Part shown: piece after piece, positions 59,108-64,000 of the stretch | Layout: the number at the start of each line of letters is the position of its first letter | Numbering within the stretch: position 1 is the first letter of the stretch | DNA from: Rutidosis leptorrhynchoides | Lineage: Eukaryota; Streptophyta; Magnoliopsida; Asterales; Asteraceae | DNA length: 64,000 nucleotides | Assembly: GCF_046630445.1 (NCBI RefSeq) | Contig: NC_092333.1 | Location: forward strand, 717,580,001-717,644,000 | Direction of reading: 5' to 3' | Made by a program: the position numbers and the translations under genes | Notes under the pieces: generated by a model | Told to the model about the DNA's origin: nothing | Databases searched by the model: none | What the model saw: only the letters and a program-made list of their open reading frames with translations

Positions 59108-61877
59108 CCAAATCTTGAGCGCAAAAACAATGGCCCCCAACTCTAAATCATGAGTTGTATAGTTCTGCTCGTGAATCTTCAATTGACATGATGCATACGC
59201 GATAACTTTCTTTCGTTGCATCAAAACACAACCAAAACCTTGACGTGAAGCATCACAATAAACAACAAAATCATCATTACCCTCAGGTAGTGACAATATC
59301 GGAGCGGTAGTCAACTTCTTCTTTAAAACCTGAAAAGCAGCCTCTTGTTCATCCTTCCACTCATACTTCTTCCCCTTGTGCGTTAAAGCAGTCAGAGGTT
59401 TCGCTATACGAGAGAAATCTTGAATGAACCTTCTATAGTAACCTGCTAATCCTAGAAACTGACGAATCTGAGTAGGAGTTTTCGGAGTTTCCCACTTTTC
59501 AATCGCCTCAATCTTAGCAGGATCAACTTGTATTCCCTATTTACTAATAATATGTCCAAGGAATTGAACTTCTCGTAACCAGAATGCACACTTAGAGAAC
59601 TTAGCGTACAACTCTTCTTTTTTTAACAGATCGAGCACTAACTTCAAATGTTCCTCGTGCTCTTCATCACTCTTCGAATAAATAAGGATGTCGTCGATGA
59701 ACACAATAACGAACTTGTCCAGATAGGGTCTACACACACGGCTCATAAGGTCCATGAACACAGCAGGTGCATTTGTCAATCCGAACGCCATAACAAGAAA
59801 CTCAAAGTGACCGTAACGGGTGCGAAAAGCAGTTTTTGAAACATCAGATTCTTTAACACGCAACTGATGATAGCCGGAACGAAGATCGATTTTTGAATAA
59901 ACAGATGAACCCTGGAGCTGATCGAACAGATCATCAATTCTCGGAAGGGGGTATCAATTTTTAATAGTAAGCTCGTTCAACTCACGATAATCAATGCACA
60001 AACGAAAAGAACCATCCTTCTTCTTAACAAACAGAACAGGTACTCCCCAAGGGGACGAACTAGGATGAATAAAACCTTTGTCCAACAACTCACGGAGTTG
60101 ACTTGACAATTCTTGAAGTTCGGAAGGCGCAAGACGATAAGGAGCACGTGCTACAGGAGCAGCACCGGGAACAAGATCAATTTGAAATTCTACCGCGCGT
60201 TGCGGCGGAAGGCCAGGTAAATCTTTGGGAAATACCTCGGGAAAATCTTTAACAATATGAACATCACCAACGCTCTTCGTTTCTTTATCGGAATCAACAA
60301 CATGGGCTAGAATAGCATGACAGCCCTTGCGAAGATGTTTAAGAACTTTCAAATAGCTAATAAGATTTAACTGTCTGCATTTCTTATCTCCAAAAACCAT
60401 CAGCGGCTCTCCAACCACATTAGTTATACGAATAGCTTTATCATAACACATAATCTCAGTACGATTCACAGATAACCAATCCATACCAATAACAATGTCA
60501 AAACTACCAAGTTCAATCGGTACCAAATCTATCTCAAAATCTCTACCCGCCAGATTAATGTTACACTTTCAATACACAGTCTTAGCAGTGAGTACCTTAC
60601 CATTAGCTATTTCAACAACATAAGTATTGTCTAAAGGAGTTAACGGTGTTTTGATTTTTGGACTTAATTTACTCGACACAAAACTCAAATCAGCCCCTGA
60701 ATCAAATAGTACATAAACTGATAAATCGTTGACCGAGAATGTACCAGTAACAAGTTTAGGATCTTCCTCAACATCCCTAGCGTTAATGTTGAACGCTCTA
60801 CCACGTGCAGTCTCTGCAGTCTTCTTGTTGGGACAGGCATCACGAAAATGCCCCGGCTTCTCACACTAGTAACAAACTCTCGGATTACCACCATTATTCG
60901 ACTTTCCATTACCGTTACCATTCCCACCTCTATTACCAGCATTATTACCATTATTACCACCTGCAGTAGGAGTAGCAGAACCTGGCAGAAGCACCGTACA
61001 ATCCTTAGCAATGTGTCCCTGTTTGGAACACCTCTTGCAAGTAACGGTACAGTAACCATCGTGAGCTTTGTAACATCAAGGACACACACGCGGACTGCGG
61101 TTATTCGAACCAGAAGTATCCTGCTTTTTCTGCTGACCTTGGCTTTGATTGCGGTTATTATCCCACTTTCTCTTCCCATTATCAACTTTCTTAACAGTCT
61201 CTTCACTGGGTTCGGTTACTGCAGCCTTGCTTCTTCTCAAGATCTTATCATTCAACTTATGAGCCATTGACATCGCAGCCTCAATAGTCTGGGGCTCACT
61301 AGACTCGACCCCTTGCTCGATTTTCTCAGATAACCCATCGATGTAATCTTCAATCTTAAGATTCTCATCCGCATAAACATTAGGACACAACAAAGTCAAC
61401 TCAAAGAACCTTTGCTCGTAGGCATCTAATTCGGTGCCCTTAATTTTCAAGTTCTTAAGTTCAACCTCTAACTTCTTAAGCTCACCCCGGGGATGATAGC
61501 GGGTGATCATTCTTTCTTTGAAATTATTCCAAGTTAAACCATAAGCCACATCATTTCTCAAACTATTAACCAAGTTGTTCCACCAGGTCAATGCGCTATC
61601 CTTAAGAGTGCAGCTAGCAAAACTAACCTTGTCCTCCTCTCGGACTCGACTAACCCTGAAAATAGACTCGATTTTCTCGTACCAGCGGGCAAGTCCTATG
61701 GGTCCTTCCGTTCCACTGAATTCCTGTGGACAACTTGCCATGAACGTTTTGTGGGAGCACCCCACCTGATTGTTATTCGCATTAGCATTAGCATTTGCAT
61801 TTGCTGCCATAGCAGCAGCTATCCCTTCGGTGATAAGACGTTGCATACGGGCTTCATTGGATTCTCTAGGAGGCATG
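59104..61877 (-). pseudogene. Third chromovirus type: gag, protease, RT, partial RNase H
   Basis: Minus-strand frame from the ATG at 61877. The gag capsid (GPIGLARWYEKIESIFRVS, ALTWWNNLV) runs to about 61280. Two zinc knuckles follow (CKRCSKQGHIAKDC at about 61030 and one with CEKPGHFRDAC at about 60860), separated by an Asn/Gly-rich linker. The protease LFDSGADLSFVS is at about 60690 and [10 protein letters not shown] at about 60490. RT spans about 60090-59540, with FIDDILIYS near 59690, and RNase H ([10 protein letters not shown] at about 59240) ends at the junction near 59108. In-frame stops lie at about 61077, 60868, 59954 and 59537. The sequence differs clearly from the 13638 and 43022 families. 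An acceptor-like GTTTTGAAG (ending at 61881) precedes the ATG. Confidence 0.88.
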
Positions 61878-62313
61878 ATCTTCAAAACAGAATAACACAA
61901 CCGTTAGTACTAAGAATAATACCAGCGTTATAAAGGAATAGATCGAACACGAAAAGATTAACCATTAAAATAATAGTTAGTAACCACTATGAGTAATAAC
62001 ATGATAGTTATGATTGTTATAGAAATAACCACCAAATGCATACATATTTTATGATAACATCATACAACATACATAGCACCTAACATACATGATCTACATT
62101 ACGCATAATATAACATGCCAAGAGTCACAACATCAGAAATAAAATGTGATAATGATAATAGATGTCATAAAAATAACCATCCATACATAATGAAAAACAT
62201 CCCATAACAAAACCTTAATAAAATCCTCGGCAAAACGCCGTACATAACCCAAAATGTATGTATGAAAGGACATTAAGTCTTATGAAATAAGTAATCAATC
62301 ATGAATCATCATA

Positions 62314-62742
62314 TCACATCTTCTTAGAGCGGGTGTGATAAGCTGGGCCGACATGAGTCTCGGCAGGAGGCTCATACTTCCGCAACTTTCCTTTCACTTC
62401 TTCCAACTCTGCCTTCAAACCACGAACTGTGCTCTCGAGAGCCTCGAACTTAGCATCAACTTCACGGTTACGCTTACGATTCTCGAACCCAACATTATTC
62501 TTGAAGCTAACAAACGAATCCATACTAGCTCGAATCTGGTCCATCATCTCGTTATGCGGCAAAGTACGCATACAATCACTAAGCGCGTTAATACGTGTCT
62601 TGTCGGTGTAAGCTCTGTTCATGTGAGTGAGAGTGGAAAAGTAGTAGTGAATGGGATCATCGATCAAAGGTTGATCAGCACGGCGTTCTTCAGCAGTCGA
62701 AGGAGCAGGAGCACGAACGGAGTTGTTGCTCGAAGTCGACAT
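62314..62742 (-). CDS. Pre-gag coiled-coil protein of the third chromovirus type
   Basis: Intact minus-strand ORF of 142 codons from the ATG at 62742 (MSTSSNNSVRAPAPSTAEER). The N-terminus is Ser/Ala/Pro-rich. A helical middle follows, and then a strongly charged C-terminal coiled coil (KFEALESTVRGLKAELEEVK) ends in a basic HTRSKKM tail. No named domain is seen. The ATG directly follows ACTGTTTGCAG, an excellent splice-acceptor match; the in-frame upstream Met extension is therefore probably not used. It sits where the other two chromoviruses carry their own unrelated pre-gag ORFs. The ORF is uninterrupted although the adjoining gag-pol has several stops. A role in particle assembly or RNA binding is speculation. 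Confidence 0.7.
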   Translation of the reverse strand: MSTSSNNSVRAPAPSTAEERRADQPLIDDPIHYYFSTLTHMNRAYTDKTRINALSDCMRTLPHNEMMDQIRASMDSFVSFKNNVGFENRKRNREVDAKFEALESTVRGLKAELEEVKGKLRKYEPPAETHVGPAYHTRSKKM

Positions 62743-62876
62743 CTGCAAACAGTAAAACCACAAACCATATACCAAATAGAAATAAATGCTTATGATATAT
62801 CTCATATGAAATGAAATGCATAATAATGCAATAGCAAAAGGGTCGGGCTGTAGACTAGACTCTAATGCACCCTAAG
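62743..62876 (-). other. Leader remnant of the minus-strand element
   Basis: On the minus strand it contains TTAGGGTGCATTAGAGTCTAG, similar to the sequence downstream of the primer-binding site at 16956-16980. The element is cut just short of its primer-binding site. Confidence 0.6.
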
Positions 62877-64000
62877 TGTAGTGACCCGAACTTTTCCATG
62901 TTTATATATATTAATTGAGATTGATATTTACATGATTAAATGTTTCCAACATGTTAAGCAATCAAAATTTTTAAGACTTGATTAATTGAAATATGTTTTA
63001 TATAGACAATTGACCACCCAAGTTGACCGGTGATTCACGAACGTTAAAACTTGTAAAAACTATATGATGACATATATATGGATATATATATAGTTAACAT
63101 GATACTATGATAAGTAAACATATCATTAAGTATATTAACAATGAACTACATATGTAAAAACAAGACTACTAACTTAATGATTTTTAAACGAGACATATAT
63201 GTAACGATTATCGTTGTAAAGACATTTAATGTATATATATCATATTAAGAGATATTCATACATGATAATATCATGATAATATAATAATTTAAAATCTCAT
63301 TTGATATTATAAACATTGGGTTAACAACATTTAACAAGATCGTTAACCTAAAGGTTTCAAAACAACACTTACATGTAACGACTAACGATGACTTAACGAC
63401 TCAGTTAAAATGTATATACATTTAGTGTTTTAATATTTATAGATTTATTTCTGTACATCTAACTGTGGACAACTAGTTGTAGGTTACTAACGAGGACAGC
63501 TGACTTAATAAACTTAAAACATCAAAATATATTAAAAGTGTTGTAAATATATTTTTGAACATACTTTGATATATATGTATATATTGTTATAGGTTCGTGA
63601 ATCAACCAGTGGCCAAGTCTTACTTCCCGACGAAGTAAAAATCTGTGAAAGTGAGTTATAGTCCCACTTTTAAAATCTAATATTTTTGGGATGAGAATAC
63701 ATGCAGGTTTTATAAATGATTTACAAAATAGACACAAGTACGTGAAACTACATTCTATGGTTGAATTATCGAAATCGAATATGCCCCTTTTTATTAAGTC
63801 TGGTAATCTAAGAATTAGGGAACAGACACCCTAATTGACGCGAATCCTAAAGATAGATCTATTGGGCCTAACAAACCCCATCCAAAGTACCGGATGCTTT
63901 AGTACTTCGAAATTTATATCATATCCGAAGGGTGTCCCGGAATGATGGGGATATTCTTATATATGCATCTTGTTATTGTCGGTTACCAGGTGTTCACCAT
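62877..64000 (+). repeat. Plus-strand LTR of the 13638 family, internally deleted, continuing past the window
   Basis: Starts TGTAGTGACCCGAAC and follows the 13638 LTR to about 63430. It then jumps to sequence equivalent to about 15838 of that LTR (roughly 1.6 kb missing) and continues to the window end. The details TTTATTTCTGTACATC make it closer to the minus-strand LTR at 53224-56466 than to the 13638 copy. The left flank is CTAAG. Whether it is a solo LTR or the 5' LTR of a longer element cannot be seen here. Confidence 0.88.

Larger units (their letters stand above)
53224..62876 (-). mobile_element. Minus-strand chimeric chromovirus block with two RT regions
   Basis: Read on the minus strand: leader remnant, coiled-coil pre-gag ORF (62742), gag, protease, RT and part of RNase H of one chromovirus type (61877 to about 59108). 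It then joins, near 59104-59110, the RT-RNase H-integrase-chromodomain of the 13638 type (about 59107 to 56500) and that type's 3' LTR. The 5' LTR is missing: at 62877 a plus-strand LTR starts instead. Confidence 0.85.

Noticed and set aside
60685..61206. Minus-strand ORF in another frame over the zinc-knuckle region
   Set aside because: The CCHC knuckles and protease are in the neighbouring frame that continues from gag; this one has no motifs.

Overview
This is plant nuclear DNA, most likely from a daisy-family (Asteraceae) species. The only host gene I can support, at 3883-5263, encodes a defensin domain fused to a long low-complexity tail and has one phase-1 intron in the signal-peptide region. 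That architecture is best known from Compositae pollen allergens of the Art v 1 / Amb a 4 / SF18 type. Nearly everything else is transposable elements, largely LTR retrotransposons inserted into one another. No rRNA, tRNA, CRISPR array or bacterial-type operon was seen.

Layout. 1-6431: AT microsatellite, unassigned DNA, a decayed LINE-type ORF1 remnant (DUF4283 plus zinc knuckle), the defensin gene, then unassigned DNA. 6432-39476: one Ty1/Copia element with TGTTGG...CCAACA LTRs and a perfect 5-bp target duplication (CATAG at 6427-6431 and 39477-39481). Its reverse transcriptase is split, just after the YxDD motif, by 24.7 kb of Ty3/Gypsy Tat-type DNA (12222-36873). The Tat block is a head-to-tail tandem (LTR - mostly deleted interior - LTR - full interior - LTR). 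Its first, truncated interior is in turn split by a Tekay-type Gypsy chromovirus (13638-26732; target duplication ACAGT). The insertion order is therefore Copia, then Tat, then Tekay. 39482-41699: unassigned. 41700: one end of a CACTA (En/Spm) DNA transposon, followed by the 5' end of a second Copia, which is interrupted by a second chromovirus (43022 onward). The 3' LTR of that element is cut at 53224 by a minus-strand chromovirus. The minus-strand block (53224-62876) is a chimera of two chromovirus types and carries two RT regions. It abuts a plus-strand LTR (62877 to the window end) of the family seen at 13638.

The most unusual content is in the regions between the primer-binding site and gag. 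All three chromoviruses examined carry an extra ORF before gag, and the three ORFs look unrelated: acidic, Ser/Asp/Pro-rich, and coiled-coil. Each starts right after a sequence resembling a 3' splice acceptor, and so does each gag. The youngest element (13638-26732) also carries an intact 227-codon F-box protein ORF between the acidic ORF and gag. The Tat element carries, on its opposite strand, what looks like a complete small gene with TATA box, two introns and a coiled-coil ORF, and its pol contains a 78-nt GT...AG intron-like insert. Most retroelement ORFs contain premature stops; the F-box ORF and its acidic partner do not.
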